From Cryobacterium sp. GrIS_2_6 (GTDB taxonomy: Bacteria > Actinomycetota > Actinomycetes > Actinomycetales > Microbacteriaceae): 64,000 nt of DNA. A program made the translations under genes and the position numbers. Every line of letters starts with the position of its first letter. Within the stretch, counting starts at the first letter, position 1. The stretch covers positions 1,240,001 through 1,304,000 of the forward strand of contig NZ_JAXCHP010000001.1 in the NCBI RefSeq assembly GCF_035984545.1. Direction: 5' to 3'. Below the pieces are notes generated by a model, which had not been told where the DNA came from, did not search any database, and worked only from the letters and a program-made list of their open reading frames with translations. Shown piece after piece: positions 1 to 10,065 of this stretch.

Positions 1-75
1 CGGCATGGCCGGGTGAGGTTGACCAGCGTAAAGCTGAACGATCCTCGAATGGGCTTCCGCCCGGCCGGGACTGGT

Positions 76-81
76 TAGACT
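76..81 (+). promoter_or_regulatory. candidate -10 box of ctaB
   Basis: TAGACT lies nine bases before the ctaB ATG, with no Shine-Dalgarno sequence between, which suggests a leaderless or very short-leader transcript. No convincing -35 is visible. The first 75 bases of the window hold nothing else I recognise. Confidence 0.4.
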
Positions 82-90
82 CAATCCACT

Positions 91-1032
91 ATGCAGATCT
101 CCCAGGACGCGACCCCCGCGGGCGTGCAGGCGCCCGGCGGCAGGGGAGCGCGAGGCTTCCGTCGAACGTTCCTCGCCTACCTCTCCCTGACCAAGCCGCG
201 CGTCGTCGAACTGTTACTCGTTGTGACAGCGCCGACCATGCTGCTCGCCGAACGCGGGATTCCGAGCCTGTGGCTCGTCCTCGCGACCCTCATCGGCGGG
301 GCGCTCAGCGCAGGATCCGCCGGCGCGTTCAACTGCTACATCGACCGCGACATCGATCGCGTGATGAAGCGCACGATGAACCGGCCGCTCGTCACCGGCG
401 AGCTCAGCGACCGGGAGGCCCTGGTCTTCGCGTGGGTGCTCGGTGCCGCGTCGATCGTGTGGCTCCTGGTCTTCACGAACTGGGTCGCCGCGGCTCTCTC
501 GCTCGGGGCGATCCTGCTTTACGTCGTTTTCTACACGATCATCCTCAAGCGCCGCACCGCCCAGAACATCGTCTGGGGCGGAATCGCCGGCTGCATGCCC
601 GTCCTGATCGGCTGGGCTGCCGTCACCGGTGACCTGTCCTGGCCGCCGCTGATCCTGTTCGCGATCATCTTCCTGTGGACCCCGCCGCACTACTGGCCGC
701 TCTCCATGAAATACCGCGCCGAGTACCAGGCCGCCGGCGTCCCGATGCTCGCCGTCGTGCGCGGACGCGCCCAGGTCGGCCTCCAGGTCATCCTGTACGC
801 ATGGGCGACCGTCGCGTGCTCACTGCTCCTGATCCCGGTCGCTTCGATGGGCCTGCTCTATACCGGAGTCGCGCTTGTCACCGGCGGCTGGTTCATCTTC
901 GAGACCCACCGCCTGTACAACCTCGCGATCCGTCACGAGGTGGTCTCGCCGATGCGGGTGTTCCACGGTTCGATCACGTACCTGACACTGCTCTTCGTCG
1001 CCGTGGGCGTCGACCCGCTGCTCCCCTTCTAG
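91..1032 (+). CDS. ctaB: protoheme IX farnesyltransferase (heme O synthase)
   Basis: The enzyme transfers farnesyl from farnesyl diphosphate to protoheme, giving heme O, the precursor of heme A for aa3-type cytochrome oxidase. It is an integral membrane protein of the UbiA prenyltransferase family. The 313-residue product has the usual length, about eight or nine hydrophobic segments, the first Asp-rich motif around [15 protein letters not shown] (about residues 82-96), and a second polar loop near the [12 protein letters not shown] segment. It is convergent with ctaA, whose product uses heme O; only 34 bp separate the two stop codons. The N-terminal 30 residues form a basic, Gly-rich cytosolic tail. 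The ATG has no clear Shine-Dalgarno sequence but a TAGACT box nine bases upstream. Recognition is firm. Confidence 0.95.
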   Translation: MQISQDATPAGVQAPGGRGARGFRRTFLAYLSLTKPRVVELLLVVTAPTMLLAERGIPSLWLVLATLIGGALSAGSAGAFNCYIDRDIDRVMKRTMNRPLVTGELSDREALVFAWVLGAASIVWLLVFTNWVAAALSLGAILLYVVFYTIILKRRTAQNIVWGGIAGCMPVLIGWAAVTGDLSWPPLILFAIIFLWTPPHYWPLSMKYRAEYQAAGVPMLAVVRGRAQVGLQVILYAWATVACSLLLIPVASMGLLYTGVALVTGGWFIFETHRLYNLAIRHEVVSPMRVFHGSITYLTLLFVAVGVDPLLPF

Positions 1033-1066
1033 CTCGCGCGGGGGCTTCCCAGCCAAGCCGGGTGGG

Positions 1067-2008
1067 TCAGCGGGCGGCTGCCTGGTGCGGAACCGGGGGA
1101 GCGGCGTCGACGGGCAGCGCCACCGGTTCCTTGAGGTGCAGCACGACGGCGGTCATCGCGGCCGCGAGTACGCAGGCGAGGACCATGTGGATTCCGACGA
1201 GGCCGGCCGGTAGTCCGGTGTTCGCCTGGACGAGTCCCACGGCGACCTGGACGGCCTCGACACCGAGCAGGGCCAGGGTCCAGGTGCGGAGCGACCGGCC
1301 GAGGCCCCAGGCGCCGATGACGAGGGCGATGGTGAGCGCGACGGTCAGGTAGGCGGGCCAGCTGTGCACGTGCTGCAGGAACTCGGAGTCGAGCCCGTTT
1401 CGCGGGGCATTCTCGTCACCGGCGTGCGGTCCGGAACCGGTCGTCAGGATGCCGACGACGATCGTGATGGCGACCACCGCGCTCGTCACATGCGTGAGGA
1501 TCGCGTACCAGCGGGGCACGACGGCGGCCCGCCGGCCGTTGCCGGTGTAGACCCGGTAGACGAAGGCCGTGCAGAGCGCCACGAGCACTGCGGAGATGAC
1601 GAAGTGCAGTCCGACGACGGTGGGGTCGAGCAGCGTGAGCACGCTGATGCCACCGATGACCGCCTGGGCGGGGATGCCGAGCCCGGCGAACAGGGCGAGG
1701 CGGAACAGGTCGGGGCGTTCGCGCCGCAGCCGCACGACGGCGAGGAACGCGAGGACCGCGACGAGGCCGAGCACGGCACCGAGCAGGCGGTTGCCGAACT
1801 CGATGACCCCGTGGATGCCCATCTCCGGCGTGTTGACGAGCGAACCGTCCGTGCATTTCGGCCAGGTCGGGCAACCGAGCCCTGAGCCCGTCAGGCGGAC
1901 GAGGCCGCCCGTGCCGACGAGGAGGATCTGCGCGGCGAGGTACACCCACGCGATCAGGCGGACCCTTCGGTCAACGCTCGTGGGCAGCCATTCCGAAATC
2001 CATTTCAC
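1067..2008 (-). CDS. ctaA: heme A synthase (COX15/CtaA family)
   Basis: This membrane enzyme oxidises the C8 methyl of heme O to give heme A for cytochrome oxidase. The 313-residue product has eight hydrophobic segments and family motifs such as GGLVRLTGSGLGCPTWP near the N terminus, with conserved His residues in GIHGVIEFGNR, LHFVISA, HVHSW and GIHMV that serve as heme ligands in the family. I chose the GTG at 2008 (protein begins VKWISEWLP) because AGAGGAAG lies a suitable distance upstream; the frame stays open upstream, but that part has no family similarity that I recognise. The gene is divergent from sufB and convergent with ctaB, so heme A formation and Fe-S assembly share an intergenic region of 263 bp. 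Confidence 0.93.
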   Translation of the reverse strand: MKWISEWLPTSVDRRVRLIAWVYLAAQILLVGTGGLVRLTGSGLGCPTWPKCTDGSLVNTPEMGIHGVIEFGNRLLGAVLGLVAVLAFLAVVRLRRERPDLFRLALFAGLGIPAQAVIGGISVLTLLDPTVVGLHFVISAVLVALCTAFVYRVYTGNGRRAAVVPRWYAILTHVTSAVVAITIVVGILTTGSGPHAGDENAPRNGLDSEFLQHVHSWPAYLTVALTIALVIGAWGLGRSLRTWTLALLGVEAVQVAVGLVQANTGLPAGLVGIHMVLACVLAAAMTAVVLHLKEPVALPVDAAPPVPHQAAAR

Positions 2009-2110
2009 GGGTTCTGCTTCCTCTCGGGCCTGGTGCATGTGAAATCGCCGGGTCCGGCCACTTAACGCATCGGGAACCTGTAGAATTAGGTGTTTCTGGG
2101 CGGTGATCAC

Positions 2111-2127
2111 GCGGTTGTACAAACCGC
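2111..2127. promoter_or_regulatory. inverted repeat between ctaA and sufB, possible operator
   Basis: GCGGTT and AACCGC are perfect 6-bp arms around GTACA, in the 263-bp divergent region between the ctaA and sufB starts. A possible TAATAT -10 box for sufB is at 2234-2239. There is no sufR gene next to this operon, so whether the repeat binds any regulator is unknown. Confidence 0.3.
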
Positions 2128-2271
2128 GGTTCGACACCTCGCCGCCTCTAATCATCTTAGGTACGCAACGTAGCCGCCCACGCAACCCGTTCATCGCACG
2201 TCTTCGCCTGGAGCCGTGCGGGAATGACCGGACTAATATCCGGGTTGTCGTGGATGGGAGAAGAGGTAAAT

Positions 2272-3690
2272 ATGTCTGACGTCCTGCTCGACCGGCCCGA
2301 ACTCGCGGGCCTGGGAACTTACGAATTCGGCTGGTCCGATTCCGACGCGGCCGGCGCATCCGCCCGCCGTGGCGTCTCGCCAGAGGTCGTGACCGACATC
2401 TCGAAGCTCAAGAACGAGCCGGACTGGATGCTGCAGCGCCGGCTCAAGGCCCTCGAACTGTTCGAGCGCAAGCCGATGCCCACGTGGGGCGCCGACCTGT
2501 CCGGAATCGACTTCGACAACATCAAGTACTTCGTGCGTTCCACGGAGAAGCAGGCCCAGACCTGGGAAGACCTGCCTGACGACATCAAGAAGACTTACGA
2601 GAAGCTCGGCATCCCCGAGGCGGAGCGCCAGCGCCTGGTCTCGGGCGTCGCTGCCCAGTACGAGTCCGAGGTCGTCTACCACCAGATCAACGAGGAGCTC
2701 GAAGCCCAGGGCGTCATCTTTCTCGACACCGACACCGCGCTCAAGGAATACCCCGAGGTCTTCAAGGAGTACTTCGGCACCGTGATCCCCTCCGGTGACA
2801 ACAAGTTCGCCGCACTCAACACCTCGGTCTGGTCTGGCGGCTCGTTCGTCTACGTTCCGCCCGGCGTGCACGTCGAGATTCCCCTCCAGGCCTACTTCCG
2901 GATCAACACGGAGAACATGGGCCAGTTCGAGCGCACGCTCATCATCGCCGACGAGGGCAGCTACGTGCACTACATCGAGGGGTGCACCGCCCCGATCTAC
3001 TCGTCGGACTCGCTGCACTCCGCGGTCGTCGAGATCATCGTGAAGAAGAACGCCCGCGTCCGGTACACGACGATCCAGAACTGGTCGAACAACGTCTACA
3101 ACCTCGTCACGAAGCGGGCAACAGCCGCAGAGGGCGCGACCATGGAATGGATCGACGGCAACATCGGCTCCAAGGTCACCATGAAATACCCGTCGATCTA
3201 CCTGATGGGCGAGCACGCCAAGGGCGAAACCCTGTCCGTGGCCTTCGCCGGCCCCGGCCAGCATCAGGACGCCGGCGCCAAGATGATCCACATGGCCCCG
3301 TACACGCAGTCCTCGATCGTGTCCAAGTCCATCGCCCGCGGCGGCGGCCGCTCGGGGTACCGCGGTGAAGTGCGGGTGGATGCCGGTGCGCACCACTCCG
3401 CGAACACCGTGCGCTGCGACGCGCTGCTCGTCGACACCCAGTCCCGCTCCGACACCTACCCGTCCATCGACATCCGCGTCGACGACGTGCAGCTCGGCCA
3501 TGAGGCCACCGTCTCCCGCGTCAGCGAGGAGCAGTTGTTCTACCTGATGAGCCGCGGCATGCCCGAGGACGAGGCTATGGCCATGATCGTCAGAGGATTC
3601 ATCGAACCGATCGCACGGGAGCTCCCGATGGAGTACGCCCTCGAACTCAACAAGCTCATCGAAATGGGCATGGAAGGATCCGTCGGCTAA
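2272..3690 (+). CDS. sufB: Fe-S cluster assembly protein SufB
   Basis: SufB is the scaffold subunit of the SufBCD complex, which builds Fe-S clusters in the cytosol. The 472-residue product has the typical length and the SufB/SufD beta-helix core (for example the [20 protein letters not shown] and [21 protein letters not shown] regions), ending with the conserved C-terminal helices containing [19 protein letters not shown]. The ATG at 2272 is preceded by GGGAGAAGAGG, a strong ribosome-binding site. It heads an operon in which sufD starts at the base after the sufB stop codon. No SufR-type regulator precedes it, unlike in many actinobacteria. Confidence 0.96.
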   Translation: MSDVLLDRPELAGLGTYEFGWSDSDAAGASARRGVSPEVVTDISKLKNEPDWMLQRRLKALELFERKPMPTWGADLSGIDFDNIKYFVRSTEKQAQTWEDLPDDIKKTYEKLGIPEAERQRLVSGVAAQYESEVVYHQINEELEAQGVIFLDTDTALKEYPEVFKEYFGTVIPSGDNKFAALNTSVWSGGSFVYVPPGVHVEIPLQAYFRINTENMGQFERTLIIADEGSYVHYIEGCTAPIYSSDSLHSAVVEIIVKKNARVRYTTIQNWSNNVYNLVTKRATAAEGATMEWIDGNIGSKVTMKYPSIYLMGEHAKGETLSVAFAGPGQHQDAGAKMIHMAPYTQSSIVSKSIARGGGRSGYRGEVRVDAGAHHSANTVRCDALLVDTQSRSDTYPSIDIRVDDVQLGHEATVSRVSEEQLFYLMSRGMPEDEAMAMIVRGFIEPIARELPMEYALELNKLIEMGMEGSVG

Positions 3691-4920
3691 ATGTCCGCCG
3701 CCCCGACTTCAACAACAGCAGCACTGCCCACCAGCGAACAGCACGGCATCAAGGCGCACTCGGACGGACGCTTCGGCTTCGTCCCCGTGCAGACCAGGAA
3801 CGACCGCTTCAAAAGCGTCGACGTCGGCGACTTCGCCCCCGTCACGGGGCGCGAGGCCGTATGGAAGCTCTCACCGGTCGCCAAGTTCACGGACCTCACG
3901 GCCGGCGAACTCGACGGCGCAGCCTATGACGTCGACTCGACCCCGACCGACGGTGTCGCGATCGACTGGGTCGGGCGCGACGACGCCCGGATCGGTTCCG
4001 TCGGCGCCCCGGAGGAACGCGCCGCCGCCAACGCCTGGACGAGCTTCGAGAAGGCCCTGGCCATCACCGTCACCGGTGAAGAGGACAAGGAGATCACGAT
4101 CACCCGGGCCCGTCTCGGCACCGGCCCGCGCGGCGCCCACACGATCATCGAGGCCAGGCCGTTCAGCCGGGCGACGATCATCCTCGAGAACACCGGCGAC
4201 GTACGCCTCACCGAGAACCTCGAGGTCATCGTCGGCGAGTCCGCGCACCTCACGGTCGTCACGCTGCAGGAGTGGAACATCGGTGCCGTTCAGCTGGCCA
4301 ACCACTTCGCATCCGTCGGCCGCGACGCCTACCTCAAGCACGTCGTCGTGTCCCTCGGCGGCAGCATCGTGCGGGTCAACCCGTCGGTGCGCCTCGCCGG
4401 TCCCGGGTCCGACACCGACCTCTACGGTCTCTACTTCGCGGATGCCGGCCAGCACCTCGAACAGCAGGTGTACGTGCACCACGACGCCGCGAACAGCCGC
4501 AGCCGGGTGACCTATAAGGGCGCCCTGCAGGGCGCCGGCGCACGGACGGTCTGGATCGGCGACGTCCTGATCGGGCGTAACGCCCCCGGAACCGACAGCT
4601 ACGAACAGAACCGCAACCTCGTGCTGACCGAAGGCACCCGCGCGGACTCCATCCCGAACCTCGAGATCGAGACGGGTGACATCAAGGGCGCCGGGCACGC
4701 GAGTGCGACCGGCCGCTTCGACGATGAGCAGCTGTTCTATCTGCAGTCCCGCGGAATCACGGAAGACGAGGCCCGGCGACTCGTCGTGCGCGGCTTCCTG
4801 AGCGAGATCGTTCAGCACATCGGATCCAAACCGCTCGAAGACCGCCTCCAGGCGGCCATCGAAGCCGAACTGCGCAGCACCGACGAGGTCCGCGCACCCG
4901 CAACAACCGAGGAGAACTGA
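3691..4920 (+). CDS. sufD: Fe-S cluster assembly protein SufD
   Basis: SufD is the paralogous partner of SufB in the SufBC2D scaffold complex and is needed for iron acquisition during cluster assembly. The 409-residue product shares the SufB-type C terminus (DDEQLFYLQSRGITEDEARR, then LVVRGFLSEI) and the beta-helical middle. Its ATG directly abuts the sufB stop codon, which implies translational coupling. The N-terminal 20 residues are Ala/Ser/Thr-rich and probably disordered. Confidence 0.95.
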   Translation: MSAAPTSTTAALPTSEQHGIKAHSDGRFGFVPVQTRNDRFKSVDVGDFAPVTGREAVWKLSPVAKFTDLTAGELDGAAYDVDSTPTDGVAIDWVGRDDARIGSVGAPEERAAANAWTSFEKALAITVTGEEDKEITITRARLGTGPRGAHTIIEARPFSRATIILENTGDVRLTENLEVIVGESAHLTVVTLQEWNIGAVQLANHFASVGRDAYLKHVVVSLGGSIVRVNPSVRLAGPGSDTDLYGLYFADAGQHLEQQVYVHHDAANSRSRVTYKGALQGAGARTVWIGDVLIGRNAPGTDSYEQNRNLVLTEGTRADSIPNLEIETGDIKGAGHASATGRFDDEQLFYLQSRGITEDEARRLVVRGFLSEIVQHIGSKPLEDRLQAAIEAELRSTDEVRAPATTEEN

Positions 4921-4922
4921 CC

Positions 4923-5252
4923 ATGGCGTCCACGAAGATCTGCGCCTTCGACGAACTCGAAGAGAATCAGGCCGTCAAGGTCGAGATCGACGGAGTCCCC
5001 ATCGTCGTGGTGCGGGACAGCGCCGGCGACGTCTTCGCGATCGGCGACACCTGCACGCACGGTGACATCTCCCTCTCCGAGGGATTCGTCGAAGACGACA
5101 CGGTCGAATGCTGGGCGCACGGCTCCAAGTTCTCCCTGAAGAGCGGTCGCCCGCTCAACCTGCCCGCCTACGAACCCGTTCCGGTGTTCACGGTCGAGCT
5201 GATCAACGGCGACGTCTTCATCGACCCGACCCCGCACTACGTCACCGCGTAA
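4923..5252 (+). CDS. Rieske-type [2Fe-2S] ferredoxin in the suf operon
   Basis: A 109-residue Rieske protein of the non-heme iron oxygenase ferredoxin type. The cluster ligands are visible as C44-x-H46 and C63-x2-H66. It lacks a signal peptide or membrane anchor, so it is cytosolic. Its place between sufD and sufC is typical of actinobacterial suf operons and suggests an electron-transfer role in cluster assembly or repair, but the reaction has not been defined from sequence. It starts two bases after the sufD stop; the sufD end (GAGGAGAA) supplies the ribosome-binding site. Confidence 0.9.
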   Translation: MASTKICAFDELEENQAVKVEIDGVPIVVVRDSAGDVFAIGDTCTHGDISLSEGFVEDDTVECWAHGSKFSLKSGRPLNLPAYEPVPVFTVELINGDVFIDPTPHYVTA

Positions 5253-5306
5253 CCCCCACACGTACCGGCGCCTACGCGCCGTTGAATGAAAGAGACCAGA
5301 GAATCC

Positions 5307-6071
5307 ATGTCAGTTCTTGAGATCAAGGACCTGCACGTCAGCGTCGAGACCGACCAGGGCACCAAGCAGATCCTGAAGGGTGTCAACCTCACGATCAATG
5401 AGGGTGAGATCCACGCCATCATGGGGCCGAACGGCTCCGGCAAGTCGACCCTCGCGTACACGATCGCCGGCCACCCCAAGTACCACGCCGACAGCGGCTC
5501 GATCCTGCTCGACGGTGAGGAAGTCCTCACCATGACCGTCGACCAGCGCGCCCGCGCCGGCCTCTTCCTTGCGATGCAGTACCCGGTCGAGATCCCCGGA
5601 GTCACCGTCACCAACTTCCTGCGCACCGCCAAGACCGCGATCGACGGCGAAGCGCCCGCGATCCGTTCCTGGATCAAGGACGTCCGCCAGTCCATGACGA
5701 ACCTGCGCATGGACAAGAGCTTTGCGGAGCGCAACGTGAACGAGGGCTTCTCCGGTGGCGAGAAGAAGCGCAACGAGATCCTGCAGCTCGAACTGCTCAA
5801 GCCCAAGTTCGCGATCCTCGACGAAACCGACTCCGGCCTCGACGTCGACGCGCTCAAGATCGTCTCGGAGGGTGTCAACCGCGCCAAGGCGAACACCGGA
5901 CTCGGCATCCTCCTGATCACGCACTACACCCGCATCCTGCGCTACATCGAGCCTGATTTCGTGCACGTGTTCGTCAACGGGCGGATCGCGGAGCAGGGCG
6001 GACCCGAGCTTGCCGACCGGCTCGAGGACGAAGGTTACGATCGCTTTCTCGTCGATTCGAACGTAGGCTGA
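5307..6071 (+). CDS. sufC: Fe-S cluster assembly ATPase SufC
   Basis: SufC is the ABC-type ATPase that drives conformational change in the SufBCD scaffold. The 254-residue protein has Walker A GPNGSGKST (about residues 40-48), the variant signature FSGGEKKR, Walker B FAILDETDSGLD and the switch His in LLITHYTR. I chose ATG 5307 (protein begins MSVLEIKDL), which matches the family start; an in-frame ATG at 5286 would add seven residues. It follows the Rieske gene after a 54-bp gap. The cysteine desulfurase and SufU genes that often follow sufC are absent here. Confidence 0.95.
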   Translation: MSVLEIKDLHVSVETDQGTKQILKGVNLTINEGEIHAIMGPNGSGKSTLAYTIAGHPKYHADSGSILLDGEEVLTMTVDQRARAGLFLAMQYPVEIPGVTVTNFLRTAKTAIDGEAPAIRSWIKDVRQSMTNLRMDKSFAERNVNEGFSGGEKKRNEILQLELLKPKFAILDETDSGLDVDALKIVSEGVNRAKANTGLGILLITHYTRILRYIEPDFVHVFVNGRIAEQGGPELADRLEDEGYDRFLVDSNVG

Positions 6072-6075
6072 CCGC

Positions 6076-6405
6076 ATGGTTTCAACGCTGTCACCCGAGC
6101 GATTCGATGAGATCGAAGAGGCGCTCAAAGACGTAATGGACCCCGAGCTCGGCATCAACGTCGTCGACCTCGGCCTCATCTACGACCTGGGCTGGGACGA
6201 TGAGAACGACGCCCTGATCATCCACATGACCCTGACCTCGGCAGGCTGCCCGCTGACCGACGTGCTCGAGGAGCAGACCGCCGAAGCGCTCGACGGGGTC
6301 GTCGACCAGTTCCGGATCAACTGGGTGTGGATGCCGCCGTGGGGCCCTGAGAAGATCACCGACGACGGCCGTGACATGATGCGCGCCCTCGGCTTCGCGA
6401 TCTGA
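6076..6405 (+). CDS. sufT: Fe-S assembly factor SufT-like (MIP18/DUF59 family)
   Basis: A 109-residue MIP18-family (DUF59) protein, implicated in maturation of Fe-S proteins. Family hallmarks are DPELGINVVDLGLIYD near residue 20 and the conserved TLTSAGCPL loop carrying Cys. It begins four bases after the sufC stop and is the last gene of the suf operon, directly followed by a strong hairpin. Whether it acts in cluster transfer or in general Fe-S maintenance cannot be read from the sequence. Confidence 0.9.
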   Translation: MVSTLSPERFDEIEEALKDVMDPELGINVVDLGLIYDLGWDDENDALIIHMTLTSAGCPLTDVLEEQTAEALDGVVDQFRINWVWMPPWGPEKITDDGRDMMRALGFAI

Positions 6406-6428
6406 CCGTCGCCCCAGTTTCACCCGCC

Positions 6429-6464
6429 CAGTGTCGCCCCGGATTCCGATCCGGGGCGACACTG
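6429..6464 (+). terminator. hairpin terminator after the suf operon
   Basis: Perfect 16-bp arms (CAGTGTCGCCCCGGAT and its complement) flank the tetraloop TCCG, 24 bp after the sufT stop. There is no U-tract, as is common for actinobacterial terminators. Confidence 0.85.
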
Positions 6465-6515
6465 CGTTCATCGGCGGATGCCGTCGGCCGGTGGCGTCCC
6501 CGCGCCCGCAACTGA

Positions 6516-6554
6516 ATTAGCATGATCCTCCACTCACTGGAACGCTATGCTAAT
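6516..6554. promoter_or_regulatory. putative TetR operator overlapping a leaderless promoter
   Basis: ATTAGCAT at 6516-6523 and ATGCTAAT at 6547-6554 form perfect 8-bp inverted arms with a 23-bp spacer. The right arm overlaps TATGCT (6546-6551), which lies exactly six bases before the ATG of the TetR gene. This geometry fits autorepression of a leaderless promoter. The long spacer could mean two half-site dimers. Confidence 0.5.
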
Positions 6555-6557
6555 GAG

Positions 6558-7199
6558 ATGGATTCCCCCGGAAAGACGAGGCCGAACCGTCGATCGACGC
6601 AAAGCGAGGCGACCAGGACGGTTATCCTCGACGCGGCCGAGCGCCTCATGCTCGAGCGCGGGTACATCGCGGCATCCATCGCGGCGATAGCCGCGGAGGC
6701 CGGTGTCGCGGTGCAGACCATCTACAATTCCGTGGGCCTCAAGGCGGACGTCCTCGCGGCGGTGCTCGAGCGTGGTGCCACGGAGCCGTCGGGCACGGGG
6801 GAGTCCGTGCTCCTGGATCCGGTTGCGTCACCCCGGGAGGCGAGCGGAACGCGCTCGGCGACCGACATCATCCGCCTCCTCGTCACGTGGTGCGTCGAGA
6901 CGAACGTGCGCACCGCTGCCCTGCGGAGGGTCGTTGCGCAGGCCGCGGGTGTCGATGCCGACGTGGCGCGTCTCGAGCTGCGCCAGTCCGCGCGGTTGCT
7001 GCACAACTTCAGCGAGACGGCAACGGCGTTGCGCGACCGCCATGCGTTGCGCGGCGGCCTGAGCGACCACGAGGCGGCCGCGGCGATCTGGGCGCTCGCC
7101 CACCCGCAGGTCTACCGCTCCCTCGTGCTCGATCTGGACTGGTCTCTCGGGGCCTACCGGGAGTGGCTCGGGAACACGCTCCGGGCCACACTTTTCTGA
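6558..7199 (+). CDS. TetR/AcrR family transcriptional regulator
   Basis: A 213-residue regulator. The N-terminal helix-turn-helix is clear: ILDAAERLMLERGY, then AASIAAIAAEAGVAVQTIYN. The C-terminal ligand domain is not assignable. I chose ATG 6558 because a TATGCT -10 box lies six bases upstream and an inverted repeat ATTAGCAT/ATGCTAAT overlaps it; an in-frame ATG at 6522 lies within that repeat. The first residues (DSPGKTRPNRR) are a basic tail. It stands alone between the suf terminator and an ABC-F gene in the same direction. The target is probably itself; regulation of the ABC-F gene 92 bp downstream is possible, but no copy of the repeat is seen there. Confidence 0.85.
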   Translation: MDSPGKTRPNRRSTQSEATRTVILDAAERLMLERGYIAASIAAIAAEAGVAVQTIYNSVGLKADVLAAVLERGATEPSGTGESVLLDPVASPREASGTRSATDIIRLLVTWCVETNVRTAALRRVVAQAAGVDADVARLELRQSARLLHNFSETATALRDRHALRGGLSDHEAAAAIWALAHPQVYRSLVLDLDWSLGAYREWLGNTLRATLF

Positions 7200-7226
7200 G
7201 CGTCCCTCCCCGTCGCCGCGCGAGAA

Positions 7227-7232
7227 TATACT
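7227..7232 (+). promoter_or_regulatory. candidate -10 box of the ABC-F gene
   Basis: TATACT lies 59 bases before the GTG at 7292. No good -35 is visible. It would give a leader of about 50 nucleotides. Confidence 0.35.
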
Positions 7233-7291
7233 AGATAGCTGGCCCGGTCGGGCCGAACCCCTCCCACGAACCTTCCGAACGGACTATTGCT

Positions 7292-8890
<1,599 letters not shown>

Positions 8891-8898
8891 CTGCCACT

Positions 8899-8980
8899 AT
8901 CGGTCGGCGCGTACTGTCTGTCAGTGCGTCTGTCTGTCAGTGCGTACTGCCGGTCGGTGCGTCTGTCAGTGCGTGCTGTC
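8899..8980. repeat. tandem repeat array (about 16-bp unit)
   Basis: About five imperfect copies of a 13-17-bp unit resembling GTCTGTCAGTGCGTCT fill the space between the convergent ABC-F and SURF1 genes and run into the last codons and stop codon of SURF1 (stop at 8966-8968). Two consecutive copies, from 8915 to 8946, are almost identical. There are no spacers, so it is not CRISPR. Confidence 0.75.
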
Positions 8981-9808
8981 GATGAGGTCGTCTTCGACCT
9001 CTGCGTCCGTACGCGGCTTGGCGGCCGCCCGGCGGGCGCGTTCCTCCGCGCGCGTGCGCTCTTCGGGGTCGTCCGCGTTGAGAGAGCGGAATTCCTGCCG
9101 CACCGCCCAGCCGAGCCCGGTGAAGCCGAGCAGGGCGAACAGCATCCACTGGAACGCGTAAGACAGGTGCGAGCCTTCGTCCGCGACCGGCCTGGTCACG
9201 CCGGCGGGCCGGGTGGCCGGCGCGGGATCCTCGGAGGCCATCAGGCCGTATGCCGCGGTGTATGTGGGTGCGCCGACACGGTCGGCGACGTCGGCGAGGT
9301 GGATCGTGGCGATCTGGTTCCCACTCGCCGTGCGCCCGGGAAGGGTCGGTTCTCCGGCCTTGAGCCTGGCGATGACCGTGACTTCACCCGCCGGCGCTGC
9401 GGGAACCGGGCCGGGGGCCTCCGCCGTCTCGCCGGTGGGGACCCAGCCACGATCGACGACGAAGACCGTGCCGTCAGCGAGGAGCAGCGGCGTGAGCACC
9501 TCGAAGCCCGGGTGCACGTTCAGCGGGCGATTCCGCACGATCAGCTCATCGGCGACGAGGTACGTTCCCGTCATCGTCACCGGCAGCCACTTCTGTGACT
9601 CGTTGAAGGAATCGCGAGTGGGAAGTGCTTCCGTCAGGCTCACCGGGGTGTGGTCGTAATTCGCGTCGACCTTGTTGATCTCGACGAGGGCCTCGTTGCG
9701 CCTGGCGAACTGCCACATGCCCAGGCCGGCGCAGGCTGCGCCGAAGATGATGGTGAGCACGAGGTATCCGGCCCACCGGCGGGTGAACGCGAACTTCCAA
9801 CCGGTCAC
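8966..9808 (-). CDS. SURF1 family cytochrome oxidase biogenesis protein
   Basis: A 280-residue membrane protein of the SURF1 family, which assists heme a insertion or assembly of cytochrome c oxidase. It has an N-terminal membrane segment (about residues 14-32, containing GLGMWQFARR), a periplasmic domain with VDRGWVP (the conserved family motif), a second membrane segment near residue 220, and a charged Arg/Glu-rich C-terminal tail. The tail and stop codon are encoded inside a tandem repeat array, so its length may vary between strains. It is the last gene of a three-gene operon; its ATG overlaps the stop of the upstream gene by four bases. Confidence 0.9.
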   Translation of the reverse strand: MTGWKFAFTRRWAGYLVLTIIFGAACAGLGMWQFARRNEALVEINKVDANYDHTPVSLTEALPTRDSFNESQKWLPVTMTGTYLVADELIVRNRPLNVHPGFEVLTPLLLADGTVFVVDRGWVPTGETAEAPGPVPAAPAGEVTVIARLKAGEPTLPGRTASGNQIATIHLADVADRVGAPTYTAAYGLMASEDPAPATRPAGVTRPVADEGSHLSYAFQWMLFALLGFTGLGWAVRQEFRSLNADDPEERTRAEERARRAAAKPRTDAEVEDDLIDSTH

Positions 9809-10065
9809 GACGGGTCCGTCCCTACGTCCTGGCGGCCCGGTGTCGTGCCCGGTGCAGCTTCGAGCGCGACGACGACCACCGGAAAGTCCCTGGCACCCAG
9901 GAATTCACGCAGATAGGCGACATGATCCGGGCAGGCGAGCCAGGTCTTGACCCGGTCAGCGGTATGGATACGCGGGTTGCGCCAGTCGATGCGCCACCGC
10001 GCGTCCTCCCGGCAGCCGGCCCTCGAACAACGCGGTACGTCGAGGTCATCGTCGAAACCGATCAT
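9805..10065 (-). CDS. small conserved protein with a zinc-finger-like C-x4-C/C-x2-H pattern
   Basis: An 86-residue protein of unknown function. C13-x4-C18 and C45-x2-H48 could form a metal site, and the segment WRIDWRNPRIH is the kind of aromatic/basic core seen in homologous small actinobacterial proteins (some of which are mislabelled acetone carboxylase in databases, as far as I recall). There is no membrane segment. It overlaps SURF1 by four bases downstream and the DUF3099 gene by four bases upstream, so all three are translationally coupled. A link to oxidase assembly is inference from position only. Confidence 0.75.
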   Translation of the reverse strand: MIGFDDDLDVPRCSRAGCREDARWRIDWRNPRIHTADRVKTWLACPDHVAYLREFLGARDFPVVVVALEAAPGTTPGRQDVGTDPS

